From Glycine soja (lineage: Eukaryota; Streptophyta; Magnoliopsida; Fabales; Fabaceae), in contig NC_041006.1 of NCBI RefSeq assembly GCF_004193775.1, positions 25,224,388 through 25,288,387 on the forward strand: a stretch of 64,000 nt of DNA, read 5' to 3'. Positions within the stretch are counted from its first letter, which is position 1; each line of letters opens with the position of its first letter. The notes under the pieces are model-generated. The model was not told the origin of the DNA. It saw only the letters and a program-made list of their open reading frames with translations, and did not search any database. Both the position numbers and the translations under genes were made by a program. Below, one piece after another: positions 35,473-47,700 of the stretch.

Positions 35473-36309
35473 TTTGGGTTTTTCTGAAGTGAAAGTATGG
35501 TGATAGGATGTTGAGATGAAGTTTGCAGAGGAACGTGTAATATGGCTTAATAGTTGAGTGGATTTGATTAATTGATTTAACTTCCCAATGCCATAAGTGG
35601 CGGTAGGTTTTTGTTGGAAACGGTGCAACTCAATTGTTGCTTCTTGAATGGGAAAGCTAGTGGTGATGTGAAGAGTCTGAACGTGAATAGTTGTGGAAGT
35701 AACCAAACGGTGTTTTTGTGAATGGTTTCAGAACTGATTGGACTTTAGTGTTGTTTGTGGTGTGCATGTAATAGTTGGGCCTTGAATGGGTTAATTTTTT
35801 CTATAAGGTATTCGGCTTAATGGATTAATTAACAGATTAATAATGTAAAGTTCACCGAATCACTAAAGTATTTTACATGTTCCTGTGATGGTAATTAAAT
35901 TTCTCGATGGTTATTATTTTGTTATTAGTAAAACCATGTGTATATATGTATGTATCTATCTGACTGTGTGTCTGTGTCCAAGCGGTCATGTTTGATTAAA
36001 AAGGCAGTTTTTTAAAAATTAAAGATTGCTTGTTGTTATTGTTGGTGGATTGTCAATATTTAAAATCAATGGAATTATGTGAAAGAAGTGATTACAAAAG
36101 AGTAGCACTGTTTCAGAAACGATGACAAATGAATTGAAGCTGATAGTCAATTCTCAGTATTTAAAATCAATTCAATTGTATTGAAGATTGTAATAAGTTC
36201 AATTGTATAATGCAGTCATAATGTAATATTGAAGAATTGATTGTTAAAGAATAAGACTGTTTCAGAAAGCATGACAATAGAATTGAACCTAATATTAAAC
36301 AACTAAAAT
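35473..36309 (-). other. Spacer between RepHel and the B3-like gene
   Basis: No coding domain. It contains a duplicated stretch (AAGAATGA... / TTTCAGAAAGCATGACAA near 36110 and 36260), each with ATTTAAAATCAAT or similar text. It should hold the RepHel terminator and the promoter of the B3-like gene, but I see no clear signals. Confidence 0.4.
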
Positions 36310-39300
36310 TTATCTTTTAATGTTTCTGAACACTTCTTTGAATACTACATTGGTAGTGGAATTCATACTTTTCTGCTCATCATTGTGAATCAGGATTTTT
36401 AATCCTTTTGCTGAGTTGACCCTTGACAATGCAACATATAATTGGCCATGAGTGAATACAGGTTTTGGCAAATAAAGTCCAACCATGGATAACGATTGTC
36501 CCTGTGACTTGTTAATTGTCATTGCATAAGATAGCATAATCAGAAATTGTCTTCTCAATAGTTTAAATGGCCAGGGTGATTGTGAAGGGGACATTGACAT
36601 TCTTGGAATATAAACAACGAGGCCAATGTTTTTGCTTGAGATAATTTCAGCTGCAATTACATGTTTTGCCATCTTTGTTACCACTAATCTAGTACCATTA
36701 CATAGACCTTGATTTTGGTCGAGGTTCCTGAAGAGCATTATAGGACTTCCAATTTTAAGTTTGATAGAATGAGTTGGCAAACTGGATGTGTTCAATGAAT
36801 TAAGGAATTCAGTAGTAATTGATTGGAAATATGAATCTTCACTGGTTTCTGATTTATCAATAGAATCAGAGCTTAGATATTCCATGTGGTCACCTATGAT
36901 TTGCAAAATTGCGGTTTTAGTGATTATATTTTTGACTGAGGAAATGTCAATTAAATAAGTAATGAGATAATTACCTGGAATGAAGGATAGTATGTAATGA
37001 TTGATTTGTTCTACTGTTTCATTTATTGAAGCTAGTATTGCCTTGGATTTAAAGAATTCATGATTATTGTGGTGTTGATCTAAGTTTGGGAATGTTGATT
37101 TGACTATAGCACTGATTGGATCATCATATTGAGTAATGAGTAGATGAGCAGGAACTTGAATTGTAGCATAACCATCGTTTTCATCACCTATAATTCCATC
37201 TCCAATGTCTAGAATCCATTTAGCAAATGTGGCAGTTTCTTGTTCATCAACTGATTCTAGATTGCTGTGTAAGCGCATGTTTTTTGTCAAGGTCAATATT
37301 TCACACGAATCCCATAGATAGGATGAATTGATTATTGCATTTACAATGTCTGAGCGGGTCCCTCTTGGGATGACTGGTAGTATTTGGCGAAAATCTCCAC
37401 CGAATACTATAACTTTGCCTCCAAATATTTGATTTGAGTTTGATTTATTTGTGAAAATGTCTCTTAAACTTTGATCAAGTGCTTCAAAACAAAATTTGTG
37501 GGCCATTGGTGCTTCATCCCAAATTATTAGACTTGTCTGGTTCAGTAATTTTGCTAATTGGGTCCCTTGATGGATATTGCATGTTGAGTCTTCAAAAATT
37601 GGTACAGGAATTTTAAATCTGGAATGTGCAGTTCTACCTCCTGGTAATAATAGAGAGGCTATTCCGCTAGAAGCAACAATAATAACAATTTGATTCTCTG
37701 TTCTCAATGAACTTGCTAATGTTCTCCATATGAATGTTTTTCTTGTGCCTCCAAATCCGTATAGGAAAAACATTCCACCTTGATTGTTGTTGACAGCTTG
37801 GATAATTCTGTCATAAATTGTTTTTTGTTCATCTATATTGATAGGTAAGGTATTGTTATATTGAAATGAAGATTAATTTTGTTGTTGATGGAAAGAATTA
37901 AATGAGGGTAGATTGCCTGTTATTAATATAATATTAACAACATCAATACAATTTATAATTCACAATGAGCATTTCTTTGTAAGATGTTAACTGTTATGAA
38001 TAGAATTTATAATATATGAATAGGTAGATTTCCTGTCATGGATGCAAAAAGATGCTCAAATTCTGATCTCATTGCATCATGGTTGTAGTCAAGTTCTGAT
38101 AATACCAAGTTGTTTTGTAGGTAGGATGTGAGATTGATATCCTGAGGATATGGCATTGTAGGATAGTCTTTTAGTGATCTTTGGTTTATGTGCCATGGTT
38201 GTTCAATTTCAATCAATGTCAAATTTCTAAGAGTATCATCATTGATTTGTACTTCTAAGAAATAAAAAGCAAGTTGTTAGTGAATAAGAAATAAAAATCA
38301 AGTTGTTAGTGAATGATTCTGACCATTACTGTGGAACATAAAAACAGTCACGGCCTACCTGAGTTCATTGTTGATTTGCTATATTGATATGCAATGTCAT
38401 CAGCTAGCCAATGCCAACATTGGTTCCAAACTTCTTCAGGTTTGGTCATGGCACCTGTTAATAGAATTAATATAAACAATTTCCTTAGATAATTAGTTGT
38501 GCCCCAGTCCTTAGCCTCTTTGATTGCCTCAACATATTCTCTATCATCTTGTAGAAAGCCCATTGCAAAACATGTTTCTCTATATGTTGGATATTGGATA
38601 TTTGCAATAGTCCTGATATCCTCAAATGAAGTAGGTCCTTTGCAGCTACCAAGCATCATTCTTAAATAAAACAATTCTCCTGTGGTTAGTGGTACCCATA
38701 TGAGCCTTCCAATGGTATATCCTTTTTTTCTGGGTTGCCATGATCTGTTTCTTTTATTATATACAAACTTTGACACAAATTGTGAATATGTAAGATTCCT
38801 GGCCTTAGCAAAACCTTTATTAGTGTTCATCCAAGCTAGGAATTTTGAATCTGAAATAGTTGGTTTCGATAGTACATCATCTATATCATCATGATCTTCA
38901 TAAAGAATATTGTGTTGATCTGGAAGATGAAAATACAATCTCTCAACACCAGGCTTTCTGCCGTGGATTGGAAAAGCAAATATTCTCCAAGCAGCTTCAC
39001 AGGGAGAAATGTATCTGTGATATAGGTTGGTTAGTAAAAATAATAGTGAGAAAATAAATTATGCAGGTTAAGATGAAATTACCTGCAATCTAGATATTCT
39101 TTAAGTTCATCATTTTGAATGTTAACATTTTGAGTTGTGTCATTGCTATCAGAAACCATTACAGCAGTCACTCTGTCATAGCCTTTGTTTATTTATTTAA
39201 ATAAATATTTGATTGAAGTACTTTGATTACACCATTCAATATTTATATGTGCCTGATATTTTTTTTAGTAATTTTGGATTGTAAGGTACTACATATCTGT

Positions 39301-40648
39301 TATCAATGATAACACCATTCTTTGAAATTGAATGACCATTGTTTCTTCTATGATAGTCTGGATAACCGTTTGAATCCAAAAGAGTCTGAGGCTGAAATTG
39401 TTTAGGATAAAAATGACTGCATTTGCCTTCTTTCATACATGGAGAGTTGGGTTGTAAAATTCCGCATGGGCCATGTATCATATGATTTTCCACCAATCTG
39501 TAGAGTTCTGGGTCATCTTCATGGGAAGGTATTTCTACTGATATTATCTCGTCAATGTCAGTTGAAGATGGATATTTATTATCTAGATGTAGAAATAGAA
39601 ATAAATGCACGTGAGGGAGTCCTCGCTTTTGAAACTCTATAGTATGCATATCTGTGATAGATAAAAGATAATGTTATGATGGTAAGTCTAATTCTGTATT
39701 TCATATCTGTAAAAGTGTTGATTAAATTGTAATATTTTAGCCATTAATATCTGCATTATAGAACAAAGAAAAATGGGCAAATGACCAACTTATATTTGTA
39801 TTTAAGTATAAAAATGATAGTCAACTTACATGCAACCACTTTTCCCAGTAATTGACCATTTGTTAAGTATGACAACATGTGTTCATATCTTAATCTGAAA
39901 ATTCGTGATACAATGTCTGGCCTGTCTGTTGGTTTGAGATTCAAAGGTGAAAGTAATCTACGAATTTCAGGCCAATTTGGATTACAGGTTAGAGTAATAA
40001 AAAGATTTGGAAAACCAACATGACTGCATATTGCCATACCATCAAAGTAAAGTTGATCCATATAACGTGGGCTCCCAACAAACGTTGAAGGTAAGATGAC
40101 TCTTTTTCCCTTGGTTAAGCCTTTAGTTGTTCCAGTATCCGATGAACTTTGTAAGCTAGAATACTTATCAACTCTAAGCTTCTTTTGGTTGTTTCTGATA
40201 TAGCTAAGTCTTTCAGATTCGACCATGGTATAACCTTCAACAATGAATTGTTGAAATAATTTTCGAGAATGCAATAAAGTTTGTGCTTCATTTGACCTGG
40301 ACTGAAGTCTATAAGCAAACCACTCTCTCATTGTCAGACGGTTTCGCTTTCTTTTTTTGCTGGATGAAGTAGAACAGTGAAGTATGTCAGCTCTATATCC
40401 GTCTTCTCCATAAGGAAAAAGTAGAGGGTACTATAGTGGTAGATAGATAGGGTGAAGTTCATGGATTCTTTGTAATTCTCCATTTTGAATTTCAACAATA
40501 ATATCTCTTTTTGAGCCTGGATGAAAATCGCCAACAATAAGTGCAACAATTTCCGGAACATTAGGCATATTATATACACAACCATATTTTCCCCGAGTAG
40601 CTATCAGTTGCAATTTGATATTATTGGCTTGATCACCTGCCAATCTAT
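36310..40648 (-). pseudogene. Helitron RepHel, 3' part: Rep domain and PIF1 helicase
   Basis: From the CACTA junction: LAGDQANNIKLQLIATRG (Helitron-like N), then Rep motif 1 NLFITLTCNPNWPEI (about 40010-39965) and the HUH motif GLPHVHLFLFL (about 39625-39590). The third motif KYLFK has its following tyrosine codon replaced by TAA (39193-39195). A +1 slip in an 8 T run (39259-39266) shifts the frame just before. Introns lie near 39650-39830, 39000-39085 and 38255-38352. The helicase (37773-36310) shows GFGGTRKTF (Walker A, Gly to Arg), LIIWDEAPMAH (Walker B), GGDFRQILPVIPRG, TKNMRL, TINKSQGQSL and YVALSRV. A TAA at 37873-37875 precedes it. RepHel nicks and unwinds DNA for rolling-circle transposition; this copy is dead. 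Confidence 0.9.
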
Positions 40649-40670
40649 CACTATTAGAAAATATGCTTTC

Positions 40671-41425
40671 TACATCGGTTATTTATGACTTTCAACATCG
40701 GTTTTTGAATCGATGTTGAAAGTACCGACGTTGATAGTATTATCGTTAACATCGGTTTTTGAAAAACCGATGTTAACGTAAAATTACCAACATAGGTTAT
40801 ATAAATAACCGATGTTGCTAATATGAATTACACCCAGAAAATGTATATTAATGTTGAAAGTTAACATCAATTTTTACAAAAAACCGATGTTAACGAATGT
40901 GTTACTGTTGACAGTTAACATCGGCTTTCTGTAAAAAAATCGATGTTAACGAATGTGTTACTATTGACAGTTAACATCGGTTTTTTAAAATAACCGATGT
41001 TAACGTGGGTTAACATCGGTTTTTATAAAAAACCCGATGTTAACGAATGTGTTATTATTGACAGTTAACATCGGTTTTTATAAAAAATCGATGTTAACGA
41101 ATGTGTTACTATTGACAGTTAACATCGGTTGTTATGAAAAACCGATGTTAACCAAGTTAACATCGGTTTTTCAAAAAACTGATGTTAACGGATGTGTTAT
41201 TATTGATAGTTAACATCGGTTTTTATAAAAAACCGATGTTAACGAATGTGTTACTATTGACAGTTAACATCGGTTTTTTTAAAAAACTGATGTTAACGAA
41301 TGTGTTACTATTGAATTTTAACATCGGTTTTTTTAAAAACTCGATGTTAACTAAATTTAACATCGGTTTTTTTACAGAAAACCGATGTTAATGAATGTGT
41401 TGCTATTGATAGTTAAAAAAACCGA
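40671..41425. repeat. Left subterminal palindrome array of the CACTA
   Basis: About nine hairpin units, each TTAACATCGGTTTTT, a few bases, then the reverse AAAACCGATGTTAACG. Most are separated by AATGTGTTACTATTGACAG. In En/Spm-type elements such arrays bind the TNPA-like protein and bring the ends together; that role is inferred here. CRISPR is excluded by the palindromic units and the near-identical spacers. Confidence 0.88.
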
Positions 41426-41680
41426 TGTTGTTTTCAGGAATTTTTTTTAAATAATGTCTCTGTTTTTACAAAAAAACCAAAATTTAACCTGTAAATTTAA
41501 AATCAGACCACACAGCACACAACATATATCATTTGCATTCAGTTTTCAAATAGATTTTAGCAAAAAACTAGCTATTAACAAAGGTTGTTCAATGTTAAGA
41601 TGAAACAACAATTGTAAAAAATGTAATGCAAAGTACGTAAACTAATTAATTAACCTAAAGTTACATAGTTGCCTAACATC

Positions 41681-44674
41681 CTATGTTTGATTTCTAACTT
41701 TTAGATAATACTGTGCCCACTGTATGCGAAGTGCCTTGAATCTCTCTGCTTCCAATGGTCTAACTTCATTAAAATACTGCATGATCAAATAAAAAAATAT
41801 ATTAATAATGTAATAACAATTATAAAAAACCAAATTTGTTTGTAATAAACAATTACCGTCTCCCAACTATTCCTGAAAGATCCTAAGATTATCGTGGACA
41901 TCCAGTGCATCACGTAGTAGCCACATTCAGTGATTCCTTTTTGTCTATTACACTAAATACATAATGAAATTTGGATATTAATTAAACGTTAACTACAATT
42001 AGTGTACACACACATAAAATATATATAAGTAGAACTTTTATTTAAATCACGTACCTTAACAACAATCCACCTAGCAGCAACCTTGGATTTCAGTTGTGGA
42101 GTATCATCAAGTCCTTTCAAAGCACTAGTGTTGAATATGAGGAACATTAAAATATTGATGTTGTTGAGTTGTGCCAATGAAAATGTATTGAAAACCATAC
42201 TGACCTGTTAATTATTCCCTTAAGGTAGTTGTCTGGCCTGTTATGTAAAGAACAAAACCAGACAACTAGGTTTTCCTTAGGCAGAATGACGACCATTTGC
42301 CAGTGTCCGCTGCAGTAGAGACGAATATGGGTTATTGTAGTAGTATAGATTATTTAAATTCAATTATTGTGTTTGACTTACCCATTCAGATAGGCTCCAA
42401 GGTAAACATCTCGTTTTGAACTCTGTATCCAACTCTTGATGTAACTTTCAGATTCAAATTGTGATTGCCCAGATCTCTGAATGGACTATGGCTCGAGGAA
42501 TCCATACACATCAGAATTCCCCGCTCGCACACTTGTCTCGGTCAGATGGTTGTGTTGTTAAGTCAAAGTTAATTATGTATGAATTTAAAACAATTACTTT
42601 GGTAATTAATAGTAATCTAAAATGACTTACATAATCCACAACTGTATAACAGATATGCTGAGACATTGACCACCGTGTGCAATTTCAGAGAGATCTTCGT
42701 GCTTTATATACAACAGGAAGTTTTGATTAAACACCCCGAATATGGTAGCATCCCACATAACCTGGAGTGGCTTCAAAAACAGTTGTGGGATGGTCAATGT
42801 CATCAGGTACAGGGGATCGTCGACCTCTTCATCCAGGCTTTCTAGAGATTTTGCTGGAGACACAACTGCCTGTTGATAAAACATAGTTAATTAGCAAGTT
42901 TTGATTACAGTGAACAAATTAATTGAAAAAATAAACATATAATCAGAGTAAAATACCTGTTCTGATAAACACTTCACAAGATGTGTTGGCCAAGCAAGGA
43001 AGGTGTTAAGTGCCTGCCCCACTAAGGTAACCTCGTCAGTGGGTACAGGAACGAGAGCCTCTGCATCTTTAACCTCCTCAACACCAACCTTGACTTGGCC
43101 ATGCAACAAAGGGATGTTGTGAACTGTTGTGGATCCCTCATAAAGTCTTCCTAGGGCAACCAGGCGGGAAGGATTTTCTTCAATATATAGCCCGCATTTG
43201 TCTGAGTCACCCGTCCCTGGATTGTTCCCTGAGGGAGCAACACAACTCTCCTTTGTGCTGACACGAGGACCTGAGGGACCAACCTCTGGCTCTGGAGGTA
43301 GTGCAAGTCCCTGTGATTGCATCTGAGACTGAAACTGGGACTGCATCTAGCTGAAGGATTCCATCATCTTTCGAGTCACTTTTTCTGTAATTGACTCCTC
43401 CAGTTGGTCTCTGATTTGTTGGGTCAGCTGTTCTAGGTCTTCAGGAGGCATGGAGGAAGAACTGCGGGATGTTCGTAAAGCCGATCCAAAGTATTGTTTT
43501 ATGGTGACACCGGCTCCAACAGCACGAACACGGCCAGGGTGCTCTGGTCGCCCAATGGCAGCAGTCAGGATATCCTGACGTCCATGGGGGATGAACGATC
43601 CTTGTGATGCCTGCTCGTCCAAAGATTCCTGTACCGAACACTTATTTGTCCAAGGAATTCACAAAATACACAAAGATAATTACAATTATTAATTAAAAAT
43701 GACTTACAATCCTGTCAGCTATTTCTTTTGCTGCCTCAAATGTCATCTGTCCAGTTTTCTTCGTGCGGGCTATCTTCCATTTCACGTGGCGTCTGATGGG
43801 AGATGGAGGGTCAATGATGCCCTCAGTGCTTCCAGATTGGGCAGCTTCCTCCAGTCTTTTCTTTGTCTTCTCAGCCATGAGCTTTTCTTCTAAATATTCA
43901 TAACCCCCACGAGACAATACGTGGGGGGCAGTGTTTTGCTTCTGGGAGGCCTGTGCCTTTTTCCACACATCCTGCAAAAGTTTAACATTAATGAAAATGA
44001 TTATTACAATAAATTATAAGAAGTGATTTTGTTGTGGAAAACAACTAAAATGACAAAGTACATACCTCCCATGAGGGGTCTCTGCGGGTCTGACAAAACT
44101 GGGTCCATTTCTCCTTGCTAATGCCATATTTTTCACAGACAATGTCGTCCGCACCATCCTTGTCGGCTCCAAGTGCCCATTTTCTAGTCAAGTCAGATTT
44201 AAACTGCCTCCAACGCTCGCCGACAATCTGAATAATTTTCTTCTTTGTCCTACTGTCAGAAGCTTCAAGGATTTCAAATTCCGCCTGACAAACAATAAAT
44301 TAGGTTTTATTGTAAGTAAATAACAAATTTAGACTATTAAAGAAAATCAATGAAGAAAACTCAAATACCTGAATATCCTCCCATATCAAATCCTTCTGAG
44401 CAGTAGGGACTTCCTTCCAAGTGTCATATGTCACGTCGACCTTATCACGAGCGACAATCCCCAAATATGTTCTTAATTTCTTCTTGTGGGGACCGTCGGC
44501 CTTGCCAGTAGCAGGATCGACGTTGACCATAGGTCTTTCTGCCCCAGGTGGTCTAGTGGCCAATGATCGTAGCCGTGTCGCCTTGCGTGTCCACTTCAAC
44601 GTAGATGGAGACGCTGATGCGTCTACAGGAGGAGGAGGAAGAGGGGGAGGAGGCGAGGCAGGTGGAGTAGCCAT
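41681..44674 (-). pseudogene. CACTA gene 2: Transposase_24 type with Ulp1-like protease end
   Basis: About ten exons with GT/AG borders: 44674-44369, 44284-44066, 43971-43708, then near 43629-42957, 42871-42632, 42548-42382, 42313-42208, 42122-42054, 41952-41858, 41777-41681. The N-terminus is Pro-rich (MATPPASPPPPLPPPPVDAS). The next exons give EKWTQFCQTRRDPSWE-like and YEYLEEKLMAEKTKKRLEEA text of the plant Ptta/En/Spm family (Transposase_24). The C-terminus has GHWQMVVILP (catalytic His region), VVWFCSLHN and QKGITECGYYVMHWM (Cys of a C48/Ulp1 fold). Two in-frame TAG, each one base from CAG, lie at 43347-43349 and 42486-42488. Its exact role in transposition is not established. Confidence 0.75.
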
Positions 44675-44753
44675 GGTCCTTTAAAGAGAAAAAACACTAT
44701 ATGAGTTATGTAAATGAATGTACCGAAATGAAATATTATATTATAAAATTACG

Positions 44754-47700
44754 TTAGACGATGTTAATTAATTCTCCTTCATCATGATCATTACGATTAG
44801 CATGAACGTCGTCAGCTTCTTCTTCTCCGACGCTGTTAGAAGTCATTTGTGTAGACAAAGGACTAACATAAGTGTCCATGTATGAATCATCATCTTCTAC
44901 ATTAACACCAATTGTTTTCCCGTGTAGAACCACAGACCACCTTTCATCACAAGGGTCTTGCACATAAAATACTTGCTTAGCTTGTTCTACCATGATGAAA
45001 GGGTCATTCTGGTAAGCTAGTTTCTTTAGATCTACCAACGTAAATCCTACATCATCAGTCCGCACACCGGTGTTGCTGTCAACCCACTTACATTTGAAAA
45101 CACAAACAGTAAATTTGACATAGTTAAGCTCCCATATTTCATCAATGAAGCCAAAGTAAGGGATTGAAGCTACACAGGGATTGTCATCATGTACAGTTGC
45201 AAAGTGTTGAGATTCAGCCCTTAGGGTGACCCCGCTATTTTGCATTGTACTTTTGTCGTCTTGTGCTTTTGTGTAAAAGGAATACTTGTTTATGTCGTAT
45301 CCTTGCCAAGTTATAACATTTCTTTTAGGCCCATGAGCTAGCTTTTTTAATGTTTCAGAAGCATTTTCATCAGCAAAGATTGTATCTTTAAACCAATCAG
45401 AGAACGTCTTGTTATGATTTTTCAAGACCCAGTTCTTTGACATTTTTGGATTACTTTGTTTGACTAAACGTTCATGCTGAACTATGTATGGCAAAACTTC
45501 ATTACTGTTGTTCAACACATACAAGTGAGCTTGTAACAAATCTTCTACACTTGGAGTGATAACATGCAGTCCTCTTGAACCCTTACCGCCCACTCTGTCG
45601 TCATGGCGAGACTCAGGAAGGCCAACAGGTTTAGCCTTTTCAATGTACTCTGAACAAAATTCAACGGCTTCTTCTGCGACTGATCGAGGCCGTACCCGAA
45701 TCAAATAAACATGAAAATGCAGTAACTAGGAAGTGATCCTAGGTCGTTTCCCAACGAGCAGTGACAAGCCAAATGTTCATAATATACTTGCAGTAACAGT
45801 AACGATGGGGGGGGGGGGGTTTGGTTGTTTGGTAATTAAAGAGCAGAACAAATAAAATGGAATACGAAACTACTAATATTAAAAACGGGTTGTTTCCTCT
45901 GATTCAGAAGCCACTCTCTTATCCTGGGTTATGGAGAATTCATCCCTAACAGTCAACCACTTAATCCAACCCTATTTCAATTTACTAAGCGAAAATCAAC
46001 TTAGGGTTTTCAATACGTGATTAGGCACCACATACACCAGTTAGCCCTTCGTCCATTAAGCATGAATGCAAGTTAGGCTCAAAGGCAATTAATCGAACTC
46101 GAAGCGTGCACTGATTAATATTCACGAAATTGGGATAACTGGTGAAGGGAAAACTGCCAGGAAACCACATTACAAACGAAACCTCAAAGAGAGTTGGACT
46201 TCGTCCTCAAAAGGAAACAACACCAGAAAATCTAGCCTTCCATGGATTCAAACAGAAAACGCAAATGAAACATGAAGCAGAAACGTAAATGAACAAGAAC
46301 GTAAATGAACAGAAACGTAAATGAACAGAAACGTAAATGAAAGCAGAAGAAGAAGCAAGAATGAACTCGTAATTAGAAGTAGAAAACGGAAATTTGCATT
46401 AAGAACGAAAACTGTAACAAGGGAACAGAAAAACGTGAAAACCTAAAACCAAAGCTCTGAATAATGAAAATAGCATAGCAGAATTGAATGCCCTGCACGA
46501 ATCCCAAGGCAGCTATTTAAAAAGAGTCACTCAAAGTCACTGGGCCCTATTACAATACTCTGGCCCAAAACGAAATAAACACTATACAACATAAAATAAA
46601 ATTGCGAAATTTTCTAATTAGAAATTAACTAAGGTAAGCGCTGCTTTATTTGCCCTCTTCAAGTCCACAACCAAAATCCGGATTAAGCCCAATGTTTCAT
46701 TAATTCCTGAAATTGGATTAAAAACATCAAATTAGCTAAATGAGCCCAAATAATAAAACTGCCTAATTAATTGACAATTAAGACCAATCAATAATTAAAA
46801 TGGTGCACAAAGGGTTTAGAAAATAGAAGAAAATGATGGCACATCAGCGACGTACCTTTCAACAATAGATGCTTCTGGACGATGTAGATTCTTGGTATAC
46901 CCTTTTAAGATCTTCATGTAGCGCTCAACCGAGTATATCCAGCGCAGATAAACAGGACCACAACATTTGATTTCTCTGACCAGGTGAATAATTAAGTGGA
47001 CCATGATGTCAAAGAAAGCAAGAGGAAAATACATCTCCAACTGGCACAGTATAATTACAGCCTCGTTTTCCAGGTCATCAAACTTGACCGGATCAAGGAC
47101 TTTGCTACATATGGCATTGAAGAAAAAGCACAGGCGAGCTATGACTAACCTGACTTTGTTAGGCAAAATGTCTCGTATGGCCACGGCTAACAATTGCTGC
47201 ATCAACACGTGACAATCATGAGACTTTAACCCCACCAGCTTAAGCTCCTTGAACTGCACAAGGCTCTTAATATTTGAAGAGTATCCTTGTGGGACTTTAA
47301 CCCGGCCTAGACACTGGCACAAACTGATCTTCTCCTTTCTGGATAAAGTATGACAAGTTGGAGGCAAGTATATTTTTTTACCATCAGACCTTGGATGCAA
47401 TTGCGATCGTATGCCCATGTCAGCTAGATCTTGACGGGTATTTAGACCATCTTTCGTCTTGCCCTGAATGTTAAGGAGTGTCCCAATGACACTGTCACAT
47501 ACATTTTTCTCTACATGCATAACATCAATACAATGTCTAACATCTAGATCAGACCAGTACGGAAGATCAAAGAAAATGGACCTCTTCTTCCATATGCAAC
47601 TCTTACTTTTATCCTTCTTTTGGGTCTTTCCAAATACAGTATGAAGGTGTTCAACCCGCTGGAAGACCTGCTCACCAGTTAACGGTGTCCGCGCAATTTC

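Noticed and set aside
40671..41425. CRISPR-like array of evenly spaced repeats
   Set aside because: The repeats are palindromic, the spacers are nearly identical, and they sit beside a CACTA terminus in a plant genome. They are subterminal transposase sites.
44421..44684. Plus-strand open frame with a Gly-rich end
   Set aside because: It is the antisense shadow of the Pro-rich first exon of CACTA gene 2.
45681..45704. Start of the 44754 frame at 45704
   Set aside because: The first codons come from the LTR. The segment is the 3' part of the split transposase, not a separate gene.
46816..46846. First codons of the frame ending at 46816 as part of the transposase
   Set aside because: This tail lies inside the solo LTR; the true coding text stops at the target duplication at 46847.
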